DNA of 64,000 nucleotides, from the NCBI RefSeq assembly GCF_000025565.1, contig NC_014121.1, positions 3,534,001-3,598,000 of the forward strand, given 5' to 3'. The notes beneath the pieces were generated by a model. It made no database searches. It saw only the letters and a list, made by a program, of their open reading frames with translations, and was not told where the DNA came from. The stretch is from Enterobacter cloacae subsp. cloacae ATCC 13047 (lineage in GTDB: Bacteria; Pseudomonadota; Gammaproteobacteria; Enterobacterales; Enterobacteriaceae). The translations under genes and the position numbers were made by a program. Below are positions 38,626 through 50,303 of this stretch, piece by piece (the stretch's first letter is position 1; each line of letters opens with the position of its first letter).

Positions 38626-39339
38626 ATGACAACTCGAATTCCCCTGATTTTGCTGCTCAATGTCGCCGGACTGGCGCTCTTTTTCTCCTGGTATATCCCG
38701 GTGGATCACGGTTTCTGGTTTCCGCTGGATTCTGCCATCTTCCATTTCTTTAACCAGGCTCTGGTGAAGAGTGATGCCTTTCTGTGGCTGGTGGCGATTA
38801 CCAACAACCGCGCGTTTGACGGCTGTTCGCTGGTGGCGATGGGCTGCCTGATGCTCTCTTTCTGGCTGAAAGAGGACAAAACCGGGCGTCGCCGCATTAT
38901 GATTATTGGTCTGATGATGCTGCTGCTGGCTGTCGCCATTAACCAACTTGCTACGGCTATTATTCCGGTCAAACGCTCAAGCCCAACGCTGTTCTTTACC
39001 GATATTTATCGCGTCAGCGAATTGCTGCATATTCCAACGAAAGATGCCTCGAAGGCCAGTTTCCCTGGCGATCACGGCATGATGCTGCTTATTTTTTGTG
39101 CGGTCATGCTGCGCTATTTCGGCAGGAAGGCGTTCGCCATAGCCCTGATTATTTTTGTGGTTTTCGCCTTCCCTCGCGTAATGATTGGCGCACACTGGTT
39201 CACCGATATTGCCGTGGGCTCGCTCTCTGTTGCGCTGGTCGCGTTACCGTGGTGCCTGATGACACCGCTGAGCGACCGGATAATAGCCCTGTTCGATCGC
39301 TATCTGCCGGGTAAAAAGCAACAAGCATTAAACAAATAA
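38626..39339 (+). CDS. lpxT: lipid A 1-diphosphate synthase LpxT
   Basis: 237 aa from MTTRIPLIL, the start that aligns with E. coli; an ATG four codons earlier is also possible. PAP2-family inner-membrane enzyme that transfers phosphate from undecaprenyl diphosphate to lipid A at the periplasmic face. Phosphatase motifs are IPVKRSSPT, SFPGDHGMM and RVMIGAHWFTD with the catalytic His residues. Six spans are visible. Confidence 0.94.
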   Translation: MTTRIPLILLLNVAGLALFFSWYIPVDHGFWFPLDSAIFHFFNQALVKSDAFLWLVAITNNRAFDGCSLVAMGCLMLSFWLKEDKTGRRRIMIIGLMMLLLAVAINQLATAIIPVKRSSPTLFFTDIYRVSELLHIPTKDASKASFPGDHGMMLLIFCAVMLRYFGRKAFAIALIIFVVFAFPRVMIGAHWFTDIAVGSLSVALVALPWCLMTPLSDRIIALFDRYLPGKKQQALNK

Positions 39340-39754
39340 TTAACCAAAATTAACGTCCGCTATCAGGGATCATTGCGATCCCTGATAGATCTCCCGCCAC
39401 GATCGTTTCGCACTGTCATCTTCCCGTCATCTCTTTCATGATAAAAATGAATCAATTGCGTGATTAAGCGCCGGATCTGACTGCATTTTAAGCAATGTCG
39501 GATTTTTACTTTCTGTATCACAATTTCTTATAAAAAAAAGGCTTTTTTTACTCGCAATAGCCCTGGCAATCGGTTAATCTCGAACTCGTTTTGCCCCATA
39601 GAGATAATTATTTCCTTGGTGAATAAATTTGTGCGCTGCGCCACAAATGTGACCAGAAAGAATTGTCTCATTGTGAACAGATAATTAGTCTCGTCACGTT
39701 TGGCATTTTTATAACGATATTTGTCGTTAAGGACTTCAAGGGAAAATAAACAAA
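39340..39754. other. lpxT-mepS intergenic region
   Basis: 415 bp without a gene. A hairpin with arms TATCAGGGATC and GATCCCTGATA lies at 39361-39387 with no following T-run, likely marking the end of lpxT mRNA. The rest is AT-rich leader and promoter DNA for mepS. I see no small RNA that I can name. Confidence 0.6.
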
Positions 39755-40324
39755 ATGGTCAAATCTCAACCGATTTTGAGATATATCTTGCGGGGGATCC
39801 CGGCGATAGCAGTTGCGGTACTGTTGTCTGCATGTAGTACATCGAACACCGCAAAGAATATGCATCCTGAGACGCGTGTTGTGGGAATGGAAGATTCCTC
39901 GTCACTGCAAGCCTCTCAGGATGAATTTGAAAATATGGTACGTAATCTGGACGTGAAGTCCCGTATTATGGACCAGTATGCTGACTGGAAAGGCGTGCGT
40001 TACCGTCTGGGCGGCAGCACCAAAAAAGGTATCGATTGTTCCAGCTTTGTACAGCGTACCTTCCGTGAGCAGTTTGGGTTAGACCTGCCGCGTTCAACTT
40101 ACGAACAGCAGGAAGTGGGTAAGTCGATTTCACGTACAAAACTGCGCACCGGTGATTTAGTTCTGTTCCGTGCCGGTTCAACGGGTCGACATGTCGGTAT
40201 CTATATTGGTAATGACCAGTTTGTGCATGCCTCCACCAGCAGCGGTGTGACCATTTCCAGCATGAACGAGCCATACTGGAAGAAGCGCTACAACGAAGCG
40301 CGTCGCGTACTGACCCGCAGTTAA
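39755..40324 (+). CDS. mepS: murein DD-endopeptidase MepS (Spr)
   Basis: 189 aa lipoprotein. The signal region ends in the lipobox LLSAC (Cys about 27). NlpC/P60 domain with the catalytic Cys in [12 protein letters not shown], His in GRHVGIYIG and His in FVHASTSS. It cuts D-Ala-mDAP crosslinks to allow cell-wall growth from the outer membrane, and in E. coli is degraded by Prc-NlpI. Ends at the terminator below. Confidence 0.97.
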   Translation: MVKSQPILRYILRGIPAIAVAVLLSACSTSNTAKNMHPETRVVGMEDSSSLQASQDEFENMVRNLDVKSRIMDQYADWKGVRYRLGGSTKKGIDCSSFVQRTFREQFGLDLPRSTYEQQEVGKSISRTKLRTGDLVLFRAGSTGRHVGIYIGNDQFVHASTSSGVTISSMNEPYWKKRYNEARRVLTRS

Positions 40325-40373
40325 TATGATGATTGTATCGTTGGTTATCCCTTGGCTGGCGATATGATGAAAA

Positions 40374-40393
40374 AACACTGCTTCGGCGGTGTT
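40374..40393 (+). terminator. terminator of mepS
   Basis: ACACTGC-TTCG-GCGGTGT hairpin with a stable tetraloop, preceded by an A-run and followed by a run of nine T. Confidence 0.9.
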
Positions 40394-40449
40394 TTTTTTT
40401 GCCCGTTACACTGAATACATCCAGCGGCAATTCAGGAATCACGACGTCT

Positions 40450-42006
40450 ATGTTCACCCGCTACTTTTCCAGTCATCGCAAGATACTGTTCCTCAGTATT
40501 ATTACAGGTCTGGTCACTGCCCTGCTTTTGGGTTCATTGCAATTTTTCTGGAGTTACCACAAGCGGGAAGTCCGGTTCGACACCCTGATTACCGATGTGA
40601 GCCTCTACATGGAGAGCTATTTCGAAGAGTTGAAAACCTCTATCGATGTTCTTCAGCCCCTTACGCTGAACAGCTGCCATGACGTCAATGCCGAGCTGAC
40701 GTCGCGCGCGGCCTTCAGCCTCAATGTGCGCGCGTTCTTACTGGTCAGGGACAAAATCGCCTTCTGCTCGTCGGCCACCGGGCCGATGGATACGCCGATG
40801 GAAGCCCTTATACCTGAGCTGCACATCAACAAGAAGATTGATATGGCATTACTGCCGGGCACGCCTATGCTGCCGAATAAACCCGCCATTGCCATCTGGT
40901 ACCGAAACCCCTTGGTTAAAGACGGCGGGGTGTTTACGTCAGTTAATCTCAATCTGACCCCCTACCTGCTTTATACCGCGCGCCAGGACGACTTCGCAGG
41001 GATTGCCATCATCATCGGTGATATGGCGCTGTCCACCATGTCCAGTACCCTGGTCAGGGCGCAAGATTTACATGCCGTGCCCGAGCGTACCGCCACGCTT
41101 AAGGCCGTGCCGCTGACCATTAAGCTGTACGCTGAAAAGTGGACGAGCGACGAAATCCTCTACGCCCTCTTCTTTGGGCTGGTGTGCGGCATTGCGGCAG
41201 GATCGCTGAATTTCTATATCCTCACCATCCGCGTAAATCCCGGCAAAGAGATCCTCAGCGCCATTAAGCGCGGCCAGTTTTATGTGGTCTATCAGCCCGT
41301 GGTGGATGCAAAAGATCTGCAAATGCGGGGGGTTGAGGTCCTGATGCGCTGGAAGCACCCCACCATGGGTGAGATCCCCCCTGATGCGTTTATCAATTTT
41401 GCTGAAGCGCAGCAGCTAATTGTTCCGCTCACGCTGCATCTGTTTGACCTTATCATTCACGATGCGCCGGTATTACAGACCCAACTGCCGCCGGGCGCAA
41501 AACTCGGTATCAACATTGCGCCAGGGCATCTGCACGCCGACAGCTTTAAAGATGATATGCGCACGTTTAAAGAGTTACTGCCGCCGGATCACTTCCAGCT
41601 GGTACTGGAAATTACCGAGCGCGACATGCTCAACCACCGTGAAGCCAACAACCTGTTCGAATGGCTGCACAACGAAGGGTTTGAGATAGCGATCGATGAT
41701 TTTGGAACCGGCCACAGTGCGCTGATCTATCTTGAACATTTCACCATGGATTACATCAAAATCGACCGGGGTTTTGTTAACGCCATCGGAACAGAAACCG
41801 TCACCTCACCGGTGCTTGATGCCGTACTGATGCTGGCAAGACGGCTGAACATGTCCACCGTCGCAGAGGGCGTGGAAACGCCGGAACAGGCGGCCTGGCT
41901 GCGCGAACATGGCGTTAACTTCCTGCAGGGATACTGGATTAGCCGTCCGATGCCGCTGGAGCAGTTCCGTGAGTGGCGGCCCGACCTGACGCACGCTGGC
42001 GAATAA
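40450..42006 (+). CDS. pdeN: cyclic di-GMP phosphodiesterase PdeN (Rtn)
   Basis: 518 aa from MFTRYFSSHRK; the frame is open 39 codons earlier, but the E. coli length and the N-terminal span favour this start. Two membrane spans (about 10-30 and 235-255) enclose a periplasmic CSS domain with CSSATGPMD. The C-terminal EAL domain has EVLMRWKHP (EVLLR in most; Met in place of Leu), EITERDML and IDDFGTGHSALIYL and DRGFV. It degrades c-di-GMP, with activity set by periplasmic disulfide state. Confidence 0.94.
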   Translation: MFTRYFSSHRKILFLSIITGLVTALLLGSLQFFWSYHKREVRFDTLITDVSLYMESYFEELKTSIDVLQPLTLNSCHDVNAELTSRAAFSLNVRAFLLVRDKIAFCSSATGPMDTPMEALIPELHINKKIDMALLPGTPMLPNKPAIAIWYRNPLVKDGGVFTSVNLNLTPYLLYTARQDDFAGIAIIIGDMALSTMSSTLVRAQDLHAVPERTATLKAVPLTIKLYAEKWTSDEILYALFFGLVCGIAAGSLNFYILTIRVNPGKEILSAIKRGQFYVVYQPVVDAKDLQMRGVEVLMRWKHPTMGEIPPDAFINFAEAQQLIVPLTLHLFDLIIHDAPVLQTQLPPGAKLGINIAPGHLHADSFKDDMRTFKELLPPDHFQLVLEITERDMLNHREANNLFEWLHNEGFEIAIDDFGTGHSALIYLEHFTMDYIKIDRGFVNAIGTETVTSPVLDAVLMLARRLNMSTVAEGVETPEQAAWLREHGVNFLQGYWISRPMPLEQFREWRPDLTHAGE

Positions 42007-42080
42007 TTTCACATTGCCCGTGACGTCACTTATTATTCAGCTTAACTGAGCCGGTCTGTTAAAGAGGGAGCTGTCGCGAG

Positions 42081-43886
42081 ATGTTTATGCGCTTCATACT
42101 GTTGCTGTTGGCACTGACGGCCCTGTCCAGCCAGGCGCAAACCATCAAAGAAGACGTTGCGTTTGCGGTGATTGGTGAACCGAAATACGCGGTGAATTTC
42201 ACCCATTATGATTACGTCAACCCTGCCGCGCCGAAAGGCGGGAATGTCACGCTCTCCGCCACCGGCACGTTCGATAACTTCAACCGCTTTGCCCTGCGCG
42301 GTGTGGCCGCGGCGCGCACAGAATCTCTCTACGATACCCTGTTTGTCACCTCTGATGATGAGCCCGGAAGCTACTATCCGCTGATCGCCGAAAACGTGCG
42401 GTATGCGGATAATTTTGCCTGGGCGGAAATTTCGCTTAACCCGCGGGCGCGTTTTCATGACGGTTCGCCGGTCAGGGCAAGCGATGTCGCCTTTACGTTT
42501 CATAAATTTATGACTGAAGGCGTTCCCCAGTTCCGTATTGTCTACAAAGGCGCGTCGGTCAGGGCCATCGCACCGCTCACCGTGCGCATTGAGCTGAGCG
42601 AGCCGAATAAAGAGAATATGCTGAGCCTGTTCTCCCTGCCCGTAATGCCTGAATCGTTCTGGAAAGCCCATAAGCTGAGCGACCCGCTCTCCACACCGCC
42701 GCTGGCAGGAGGCCCGTACCGCATCACCGACTGGCGCATGGGGCAGTATGTGGTCTATTCCCGTGTAAAAGACTACTGGGCCGCCAACCTGCCGGTAAAC
42801 CGGGGGCGCTGGAATTTCGACACCCTTCGCTATGATTACTACCTGGACGATAACGTGGCTTTTGAGGCCTTTAAGGCCGGAGCCTTCGATTTACGCCTGG
42901 AGAGCAGCGCTAAAAACTGGGCTACGCGCTATATCGGTAAAAACTTTGCCAAAGGCTACATCGTCAAGGACGAGCAAAAAAATAGCTCTGCCCAGGACAC
43001 GCGCTGGCTGGCGTTTAATATTCAGCGTCCGGTATTTAACGACCGCCGGGTACGTCAGGCCATTACCCTGGCCTTTGACTTTGAGTGGATGAACAAGGCG
43101 CTGTTTTATGGCGCCTACAGCCGCGCTAACAGCTATTTTCAGAATACCGAATACGCGGCGCGCGCTTACCCCAATGCCGACGAGTTGACGCTGCTGGCCC
43201 CCTTCAAAGCACAATTGCCGCCGGAAGTGTTTACCACCGTGTTTGATCCCCCCACCTCCGATGGCAACGGCTTTGATCGTGACAATTTGCTGAAAGCCAG
43301 CAAACTGCTGGATGAGGCCGGTTGGGTCCTGAAAAATCAAAAACGGGTCAATGCCCAAACGGGAAAACCGTTGAGCTTCGAGCTACTGATCGCGTCAGGG
43401 GCAAACGATCAGTGGGTTTTGCCGTTTAAGCACAACCTGGCCCGGCTGGGGATCACAATGAACATACGCCAGGTGGATATCGCCCAGCTGACCAACCGCA
43501 AGCGCAGCCGGGATTACGATATGATGCAGAGCCTGTGGCCCGCGCAGCCCTGGCCAAGCTCCGACCTGCAGATTTCCTGGGCGTCCAGTTACATCGACTC
43601 CTCGTACAATGCGCCGGGGGTAAAAAGCCCGGTCGTTGACGCGCTAATTGCAAAGATCGTGGCGGCACAGGGCGATAAACAGAAGCTCCTGCCATTAGGA
43701 CGCGCACTCGACAGAGTGTTAACCTGGAACTACTACATGCTGCCCATGTGGTATATGGGTGAAGATCGTCTTGCCCGCTGGGACAAATTTTCGCTGCCTG
43801 CCGTGCGCCCGATCTATTCGCTGGGCTTCGATACCTGGTGGTATGACGTTAACAAAGCCGCCAGACTCCCAGCTGAGCGGCGATAA
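42081..43886 (+). CDS. yejA: peptide ABC transporter substrate-binding protein YejA
   Basis: 601 aa; an N-terminal signal peptide ends near SSQAQ (residues 1-19), then an SBP_bac_5 fold. In E. coli YejABEF imports microcin C and in Salmonella related peptides. Typical segments are YVNPAAPKGG, ARFHDGSPVRASDV and LAFNIQRPVFNDRRVRQAI. A second Met two codons in (42087) could be the start. It is first in yejA-yejB-yejE-yejF. Confidence 0.95.
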   Translation: MFMRFILLLLALTALSSQAQTIKEDVAFAVIGEPKYAVNFTHYDYVNPAAPKGGNVTLSATGTFDNFNRFALRGVAAARTESLYDTLFVTSDDEPGSYYPLIAENVRYADNFAWAEISLNPRARFHDGSPVRASDVAFTFHKFMTEGVPQFRIVYKGASVRAIAPLTVRIELSEPNKENMLSLFSLPVMPESFWKAHKLSDPLSTPPLAGGPYRITDWRMGQYVVYSRVKDYWAANLPVNRGRWNFDTLRYDYYLDDNVAFEAFKAGAFDLRLESSAKNWATRYIGKNFAKGYIVKDEQKNSSAQDTRWLAFNIQRPVFNDRRVRQAITLAFDFEWMNKALFYGAYSRANSYFQNTEYAARAYPNADELTLLAPFKAQLPPEVFTTVFDPPTSDGNGFDRDNLLKASKLLDEAGWVLKNQKRVNAQTGKPLSFELLIASGANDQWVLPFKHNLARLGITMNIRQVDIAQLTNRKRSRDYDMMQSLWPAQPWPSSDLQISWASSYIDSSYNAPGVKSPVVDALIAKIVAAQGDKQKLLPLGRALDRVLTWNYYMLPMWYMGEDRLARWDKFSLPAVRPIYSLGFDTWWYDVNKAARLPAERR

Positions 43887-43895
43887 GGAATCATC

Positions 43896-44990
43896 ATGGG
43901 TGCGTATCTAATCCGCCGTCTCCTGCTGATCATCCCAACCCTGTGGGCCATCATCACTATTAACTTTTTTATTGTGCAAATCGCCCCCGGCGGGCCGGTC
44001 GATCAGGCGATTGCGGCGATTGAATTTGGCACCAGCGGCGGGATGCCCGGCGGTGGCGGAGAAGGAATGGGCGCAAGCCATGCCAAAACGGGCGTGGGGA
44101 ATATCAGCGAAAGCCATTATCGCGGCGGCCGCGGGCTGGATCCGGAGGTGATTGCCGAGATCACCCATCGCTATGGTTTTGATAAACCGATTCACGAGCG
44201 CTATTTCAAAATGCTGTGGGATTACGTCCGGTTTGATTTTGGCGATAGCCTGTTCCGCAGTGCCTCGGTCTTAACCCTGATCAAACAAAGCCTGCCGGTG
44301 TCGATCACCCTGGGACTGTGGGGAACACTGATTATCTACCTGGTTTCCATTCCGCTTGGGATCCGCAAAGCGGTCTACAATGGCAGCCGTTTTGATATCT
44401 GGAGCAGCACGTTCATTATCATCGGCTATGCCATTCCGGCGTTTCTGTTCGCTGTGCTGTTGATTGTCTTTTTTGCCGGCGGCAGCTATTTCGATCTCTT
44501 CCCGCTGCGGGGGCTGGTATCCGCCGATTTCAGCACCCTGCCGTGGTATCAGAAAGTCACCGACTATCTCTGGCACATCACGCTGCCGGTGCTGGCAACG
44601 GTGATTGGCGGATTTGCCGCCCTGACCATGCTGACCAAAAACGCCTTTCTTGATGAAATCCGCAAACAGTATGTCGTCACCGCCCGCGCGAAGGGCGTGG
44701 GTGAAAAACAGATCATGTGGAAGCACGTGTTCCGCAACGCCATGCTGCTGGTGATTGCCGGATTTCCTGCCACGTTCATCAGTATGTTTTTTACCGGCTC
44801 GCTGCTTATTGAGGTGATGTTCTCGCTTAACGGTCTGGGGCTGTTGGGCTATGAAGCCACCGTGTCGCGGGATTATCCGGTGATGTTTGGCACACTCTAC
44901 ATTTTTACCCTGATTGGCCTGCTGCTTAATATCGTCAGTGATATCAGCTATACGCTGGTCGATCCCCGAATCGATTTTGAGGGCCGATGA
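43896..44990 (+). CDS. yejB: peptide ABC transporter permease YejB
   Basis: 364 aa, six-span DppB-type permease with a Gly-rich periplasmic insert ([15 protein letters not shown], about 46-60) and the EAA loop region [20 protein letters not shown]. It begins 9 bp after yejA and overlaps yejE by four bases (ATGA). Confidence 0.96.
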   Translation: MGAYLIRRLLLIIPTLWAIITINFFIVQIAPGGPVDQAIAAIEFGTSGGMPGGGGEGMGASHAKTGVGNISESHYRGGRGLDPEVIAEITHRYGFDKPIHERYFKMLWDYVRFDFGDSLFRSASVLTLIKQSLPVSITLGLWGTLIIYLVSIPLGIRKAVYNGSRFDIWSSTFIIIGYAIPAFLFAVLLIVFFAGGSYFDLFPLRGLVSADFSTLPWYQKVTDYLWHITLPVLATVIGGFAALTMLTKNAFLDEIRKQYVVTARAKGVGEKQIMWKHVFRNAMLLVIAGFPATFISMFFTGSLLIEVMFSLNGLGLLGYEATVSRDYPVMFGTLYIFTLIGLLLNIVSDISYTLVDPRIDFEGR

Positions 44991-46015
44991 TGCCGCGTAT
45001 AAGCCCCGTCAATCAGGCCCGCTGGGCCCGTTTTCGCCATAACCGTCGTGGCTACTGGTCGTTATGGATTTTTGCCGTCCTGTTTGTGTTAAGCCTGTGC
45101 TCAGAGCTGATTGCCAACGATAAACCCCTGCTGGTGCATTTCAACGAGCGCTGGTATGTTCCCGTGCTTAATAACTACAGTGAAAGTGACTTTGGCGGCC
45201 CGTTTGCAACACCGGCGGAGTATCAGGATCCGTGGCTGCGCCAGCAGATTGATCAACACGGCTGGGCACTGTGGGCCCCGATCCGTTTTGGCGCCAACAG
45301 TATCAATTTCGCCACCACGACCCCCTTCCCTTCTCCCCCGTCCACGCAAAACTGGCTGGGAACGGATGCCAACGGTGGCGACGTGCTGGCGCGCATCCTC
45401 TACGGTACCCGAATCTCGATCCTCTTTGGGCTGATGCTGACGCTCTTCTCCAGCGTGATGGGCGTGGTGGCAGGTGCCGTCCAGGGCTACTATGGCGGTA
45501 AAATTGACCTCTGGGGTCAGCGCGTGATTGAGGTGTGGTCAGGTATGCCAACGCTGTTTCTGATCATCCTGCTGTCGAGCGTGGTGCAGCCAAACTTCTG
45601 GTGGTTGCTGGGGATCACCGTATTGTTTGGCTGGATGGCGCTGGTGGGCGTCGTGCGCGCAGAATTTCTGCGCACCCGTAATTTTGACTATATTCGTGCC
45701 GCGCAGGCACTGGGCGTGAGCGACCGTGGGATCATCTTCCGCCATATGCTGCCGAACGCCGTGGTGGCGACACTGACCTTTCTGCCGTTTATTTTGTGCA
45801 GCTCCATCACCACCCTCACCTCGCTCGATTTCCTGGGCTTCGGGCTACCGCTCGGTTCCCCCTCGCTCGGCGAGCTGTTGCTGCAGGGCAAAAACAACCT
45901 GCAGGCACCGTGGCTGGGCATTACAGCCTTTCTTTCCGTGGCGGTACTGCTTTCGCTGCTGATTTTTATTGGCGAAGCCGTGCGCGACGCCTTCGATCCC
46001 AACAAGGCGGTGTAA
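44987..46015 (+). CDS. yejE: peptide ABC transporter permease YejE
   Basis: 342 aa, DppC-type permease. N-terminal span (about 25-40), a periplasmic stretch, then five spans. [20 protein letters not shown] is the family signature and [22 protein letters not shown] is the EAA loop. It overlaps yejB and ends just before yejF. Confidence 0.96.
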   Translation: MMPRISPVNQARWARFRHNRRGYWSLWIFAVLFVLSLCSELIANDKPLLVHFNERWYVPVLNNYSESDFGGPFATPAEYQDPWLRQQIDQHGWALWAPIRFGANSINFATTTPFPSPPSTQNWLGTDANGGDVLARILYGTRISILFGLMLTLFSSVMGVVAGAVQGYYGGKIDLWGQRVIEVWSGMPTLFLIILLSSVVQPNFWWLLGITVLFGWMALVGVVRAEFLRTRNFDYIRAAQALGVSDRGIIFRHMLPNAVVATLTFLPFILCSSITTLTSLDFLGFGLPLGSPSLGELLLQGKNNLQAPWLGITAFLSVAVLLSLLIFIGEAVRDAFDPNKAV

Positions 46016-46016
46016 C

Positions 46017-47606
46017 ATGACGCAGCCCCTTCTCAGTATCGATAATCTGTCGATTGCCTTTTCGAAACAGGGTGAGACGCGCACCGTGGTCAGCGATCTG
46101 TCGCTGCAGATCCAGCGTGGCGAAACGCTGGCGCTGGTGGGGGAATCCGGCTCCGGCAAGAGCGTCTCGGCACTCTCCATACTGCACCTGCTCCCGTCTC
46201 CGCCAGTGAGCTACCCGCAAGGAGATATTCTGTTTCACGGCAGCTCGCTGCTGCACGCCGACGAACAGACCCTGCGGGGCGTCCGCGGCAATAAGATTGC
46301 GATGATTTTCCAGGAGCCGATGGTCTCACTCAACCCGCTGCATACCCTGGAAAAACAGCTTTACGAGGTGCTCTCCCTGCACCGGGGCATGCGCAAAGAG
46401 GCCGCGCGCGGGGAAATCCTCGACTGCCTCGACAGAACCGGCATCCGCAACGCGGCAAAACGGCTGAGCGATTTCCCGCATCAGCTTTCCGGCGGTGAAC
46501 GTCAACGTGTGATGATTGCCATGGCGCTACTGACGCGCCCGGAACTGCTGATCGCTGATGAGCCCACCACCGCGCTGGACGTCACGGTGCAGGCGCAGAT
46601 TTTGCAACTGCTGCGGGAGCTACGTAGCGAGCTGAACATGAGTCTGCTGTTTATCACCCATAACCTGAGCATAGTGAAAAAGCTGGCCGACAGCGTCGCT
46701 GTAATGCAAAACGGACGCTGTGTAGAGCAGAACACCGCCGCCGCACTGCTGAACGCGCCTCAGCACCCCTATACGCAGCGGCTGCTCGACAGTGAACCCG
46801 CTGGCGATCCTGTGCCTCTTCAGAGGGACAGCGCGCCGTTGCTCAACGTCGAGGGGCTGTCTGTCTCCTTCCCCATCCGTAAAGGTATTCTGCGCCGCGT
46901 GGTCGACCAGAACGCCGTGCTGAAGAACATCCGTTTTTCACTGCGCCCGGGTGAGTCGCTGGGACTGGTGGGCGAGTCGGGTTCAGGCAAAAGCACCACC
47001 GGCCTGGCACTACTGCGTTTAATTGCCTCGCAGGGCGAGATCCTGTTTGACGGCATGCCGCTGCACCGCTGGAACCGTCGGCAGATGCTGCCGGTACGTC
47101 CCCGCATGCAGGTGGTGTTTCAGGATCCCAACTCCTCGCTCAATCCAAGGCTGAGTATTTTGCAGATCATCGAAGAAGGATTGCGCGTCCATCAGCCTAC
47201 CCTGACGGCTCTGCAACGTGAAAATGAGGTCAGGCGTGTGATGGCAGAGGTAGGGTTAGATCCCGAGACGCGCCACCGCTACCCGGCTGAATTTTCTGGC
47301 GGACAGCGCCAGCGTATCGCCATTGCCCGCGCGCTGATCCTCAAACCTGAGCTGATCATCCTGGATGAACCGACCTCCTCGCTGGACAGAACCGTGCAGG
47401 CACAGATCCTGACCCTGTTGAAAGGGTTACAGGAAAAGCACCGGCTGGCCTATATTTTTATCAGCCACGATCTACAGGTAGTACGGGCGTTATGCCATCA
47501 GGTGATTGTGCTACGGCAGGGAGAAGTGGTCGAGCAAGGTGAGTGCCAGCGCGTATTTACTGCACCGACGCAGAGCTACACGCGCCAGCTGTTATCGGCA
47601 GACTAG
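46017..47606 (+). CDS. yejF: peptide ABC transporter ATPase YejF (two ABC domains)
   Basis: 529 aa from [10 protein letters not shown], one base after the yejE stop; an open frame 16 codons earlier is ignored. Two ABC modules with Walker [10 protein letters not shown] and GESGSGKST, signatures LSGGERQR and FSGGQRQR, and Walker [10 protein letters not shown] and LDEPTSSLD. It powers peptide import. Its stop is 3 bp from the stop of the convergent yejG, with no visible terminator between. Confidence 0.96.
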   Translation: MTQPLLSIDNLSIAFSKQGETRTVVSDLSLQIQRGETLALVGESGSGKSVSALSILHLLPSPPVSYPQGDILFHGSSLLHADEQTLRGVRGNKIAMIFQEPMVSLNPLHTLEKQLYEVLSLHRGMRKEAARGEILDCLDRTGIRNAAKRLSDFPHQLSGGERQRVMIAMALLTRPELLIADEPTTALDVTVQAQILQLLRELRSELNMSLLFITHNLSIVKKLADSVAVMQNGRCVEQNTAAALLNAPQHPYTQRLLDSEPAGDPVPLQRDSAPLLNVEGLSVSFPIRKGILRRVVDQNAVLKNIRFSLRPGESLGLVGESGSGKSTTGLALLRLIASQGEILFDGMPLHRWNRRQMLPVRPRMQVVFQDPNSSLNPRLSILQIIEEGLRVHQPTLTALQRENEVRRVMAEVGLDPETRHRYPAEFSGGQRQRIAIARALILKPELIILDEPTSSLDRTVQAQILTLLKGLQEKHRLAYIFISHDLQVVRALCHQVIVLRQGEVVEQGECQRVFTAPTQSYTRQLLSAD

Positions 47607-47609
47607 CAC

Positions 47610-47954
47610 TCAGAAGGGATACTGGCCCGAGAAAGGCTCAGCAATGGCCACGCCGAAGTTTTTCAGGCGGCAGGTTGCGGCAAATTCATCCTGACTTTTA
47701 ACAAACAGGCACGGCTCGCCTTCACACTCCAGTACGGAGCTGTCCACTTCGATATCCGACAGCGCCTGGCTTAAGCGTTCCATTACCGGCCATGCATCTT
47801 CGTCGCTCGGGCTAAGCAGTTTGAGCGCGACCAGACAATTCTCGCAACCTGCAACGTTTTGCGGAATCGGTTCAACTTTCGAACCTGCAAAACCCGCCGA
47901 CCAGCGATAGCTCTGGGGCAAGCGATGGACTATGGAGAGTTGTAATGTATTCAC
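47610..47954 (-). CDS. yejG: YejG family protein
   Basis: 114 aa conserved cytosolic protein with no known reaction; in E. coli it is linked to aminoglycoside response. It starts [20 protein letters not shown] and ends in GQYPF. AT-rich promoter DNA lies upstream (47955-48205, no other feature seen). Confidence 0.9.
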   Translation of the reverse strand: MNTLQLSIVHRLPQSYRWSAGFAGSKVEPIPQNVAGCENCLVALKLLSPSDEDAWPVMERLSQALSDIEVDSSVLECEGEPCLFVKSQDEFAATCRLKNFGVAIAEPFSGQYPF

Positions 47955-48205
47955 GTTCGATCCCCGGAAGCAAATTTACTTCACAATTTATTTACATTTA
48001 TAGTAACACATCATCGCCAACCTGCACTATTCAGCGCTTTTTTATCGGTATCCAGGCTCGCGTCGGCGCTATATGTACCCGTTTCTGCGATCTAACTCAA
48101 CCTTTTTAAATATAATGATGTGACTTTTTACACAAATAGATTTTACATAAAAGAAACAAACACAGGGTAAACGAACGCAAGTTTGGTTGATATGGGTCAA
48201 CAAAA

Positions 48206-48222
48206 AGGCCCGTATCGGGCCT
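48206..48222 (-). terminator. terminator of bcr
   Basis: AGGCCCG-TAT-CGGGCCT stem; read on the minus strand it is followed by a T-run. It lies just after the bcr stop. Confidence 0.85.
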
Positions 48223-48232
48223 GATGTGCAGA

Positions 48233-49429
48233 TTAATGAGCGGCTTTTCGCGGTCGGCTGGCATAAAGACAGAAGAGAATGGAGCTGGTGGCACAGAACG
48301 CCATCGCCCACAGCATTGGCCAGGCCGTGTTAAAGGTCGCCATTGAGAGTAACGCCCCCACCACGGCACCAATCCCGAAGCGGAACGTCCCCGCCAGCGA
48401 TGACGCGGTGCCAGCCATATGCGGGAACTCATCAAGGATAACCGCCATCGCATTGGATGAGATCATCGAGACGCAGCCAACAAAAGCGGCAACCCCCACC
48501 ACCAGCGCCCAGAAGCCCACGCCGAAAAACGCGCTGACCACCAGCCAGATAGCCATCACAAACTGGATCCACAGCCCGGCACGGAACATGTTCAGTGCTC
48601 CAATCCGGCGAACAAAGCGGCTGTTGATGATGGTCATGATGAACAGGAACACAATGTTCAGCGCAAAGTAATACCCAAAGTGCTGAGGGGAAACGTGGTT
48701 CAGCTCAATATAGACAAACGGCCCGGCGCTCAGGAAGGAGAACATGCCGGCAAAGCTGAAGCCGCTTGCCAGCATGTAGCTCAGCACGCGCTTGTGGCGG
48801 AACAGCGAGGCAAAATTCCCCATTGTGGTACGGATGTGGAATTTCTGGCGGCGCTCGACGGCTAACGTTTCATCAATAAAGAAGAAAATCATCGCCGAGG
48901 CCAGCAGTGCGGCAAGCGCCAGGATCCAGAAAATGGCATGCCAGCTGAACCATACCAGCACCGCGCCACCGGCCATCGGCGCCACCAGCGGCGCAATGGT
49001 GGTCACCAGCATGACAAATGACATCATGCGGGAGAACTCTTCTTTCGGGTAGATATCACGCATCAGGGCGTTAATCACCACACTTGCCGCCGCCGCCGCG
49101 AGACCGTGGAATAAACGCATCACGATCAGCTGATCGATACTCTGTGCCAGCGCACAGGCCACGGCTGCGGCTGCAAAGATCAGCGTTCCGCCCAGAATAA
49201 CCGGCTTACGCCCGAGGCTGTCGGCCATCGGGCCATAAAACAGCTGGCCGAGGGCAAAACCGAGAATATAGGTACTGAGCGTCATCTGTGCGCTGCCTGC
49301 CGGTACGCCAAACTGCGCCGAAATCACCGGCAGCGCAGGCAGATACATATCAATCGACAGCGGCATCAACATGGCCAGCAGGCCAAGAATGAACACGATT
49401 TTGAAAGACGAGTGTGGCCTGGTGGTCAC
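48233..49429 (-). CDS. bcr: Bcr/CflA family multidrug efflux MFS transporter
   Basis: 398 aa, twelve spans, DHA1 drug:H+ antiporter. Motif A is [16 protein letters not shown] (about 64-79); [11 protein letters not shown] lies in span 1 and [15 protein letters not shown] near span 5. In E. coli it confers bicyclomycin and sulfonamide resistance and exports cysteine. It begins 15 bp after the rsuA stop and is probably co-transcribed with it. Confidence 0.95.
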   Translation of the reverse strand: MTTRPHSSFKIVFILGLLAMLMPLSIDMYLPALPVISAQFGVPAGSAQMTLSTYILGFALGQLFYGPMADSLGRKPVILGGTLIFAAAAVACALAQSIDQLIVMRLFHGLAAAAASVVINALMRDIYPKEEFSRMMSFVMLVTTIAPLVAPMAGGAVLVWFSWHAIFWILALAALLASAMIFFFIDETLAVERRQKFHIRTTMGNFASLFRHKRVLSYMLASGFSFAGMFSFLSAGPFVYIELNHVSPQHFGYYFALNIVFLFIMTIINSRFVRRIGALNMFRAGLWIQFVMAIWLVVSAFFGVGFWALVVGVAAFVGCVSMISSNAMAVILDEFPHMAGTASSLAGTFRFGIGAVVGALLSMATFNTAWPMLWAMAFCATSSILFCLYASRPRKAAH

Positions 49430-49444
49430 AGGGTTCTCCTGAAA

Positions 49445-50152
49445 TTAATGCGAGGGCAGACCGACGCTGGCGATCTCTTCTTCTGTCAGCGGGCGATATT
49501 CGCCAGGCGCCAGATCGGGATCGAGTTCAATTGCCCCAATACGTTCACGATGCAGACCCACAACGTGGTTACCCACCGCGGCGAACATACGTTTCACCTG
49601 ATGATAACGCCCTTCGCTGATGGTCAGACGGACTTCGGTCGGGGTAATGACTTCCAGCACCGCCGGTTTGGTGAGGTCTTTTTCATTATGCAGCTGAACG
49701 CCTTTGGCAAATTGTTCTGCCGTGTCATCTGCCACCGGCGATTCCAGCGTCACCAGATAGGTTTTTTCACAGTGATGTCGCGGAGAGGTAATGCGGTGGG
49801 ACCACTGACCGTCATCGGTCATCAGCACCAGCCCCGTGGTGTCGATATCGAGGCGGCCAGCCGCATGCAGCTTGTGCGCAACCGGTTCGTCGAGGAAATA
49901 GAGCACCGTCGGGTGATCCGGATCGTCCGTAGAACAGACGTAGCCTTCCGGCTTATTGAGCATGAAATAGCGCGGGCCGTGCTGCTGGGTGAGCGGGTTG
50001 CCGTCATACTCCACCTGATGGTCAGGTTGCAGTTTGAACGCGCTGTCTCTCACAATGTCGCCATCCACGGTAACGCGGCTGGCGCGGATCTCGCGCCCGG
50101 CAATAGCACGGCTTACGCCGAGTTGCTGAGCGATAAACTTATCAAGTCGCAT
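49445..50152 (-). CDS. rsuA: 16S rRNA pseudouridine(516) synthase
   Basis: 235 aa with an N-terminal S4 RNA-binding domain ([20 protein letters not shown]) and a catalytic domain with the Asp in [13 protein letters not shown] (about 102). Also KTYLVTL and [18 protein letters not shown]. It modifies U516 of 16S rRNA. It is divergent from radD (151 bp). Confidence 0.96.
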   Translation of the reverse strand: MRLDKFIAQQLGVSRAIAGREIRASRVTVDGDIVRDSAFKLQPDHQVEYDGNPLTQQHGPRYFMLNKPEGYVCSTDDPDHPTVLYFLDEPVAHKLHAAGRLDIDTTGLVLMTDDGQWSHRITSPRHHCEKTYLVTLESPVADDTAEQFAKGVQLHNEKDLTKPAVLEVITPTEVRLTISEGRYHQVKRMFAAVGNHVVGLHRERIGAIELDPDLAPGEYRPLTEEEIASVGLPSH

Positions 50153-50303
50153 GAAATCTTTTTAGCCTTAATGGTGCTGGAAGTCGGACAATGCGTCCGA
50201 AAAAGAAGCAGTCAGGAACGGTTCAGTATAATGGTCTGGTTGCGCCACTCAAGGGAAAAAGTTTCGTGGCATACTATATGCGGAATAACGATACAGAGAC
50301 CCC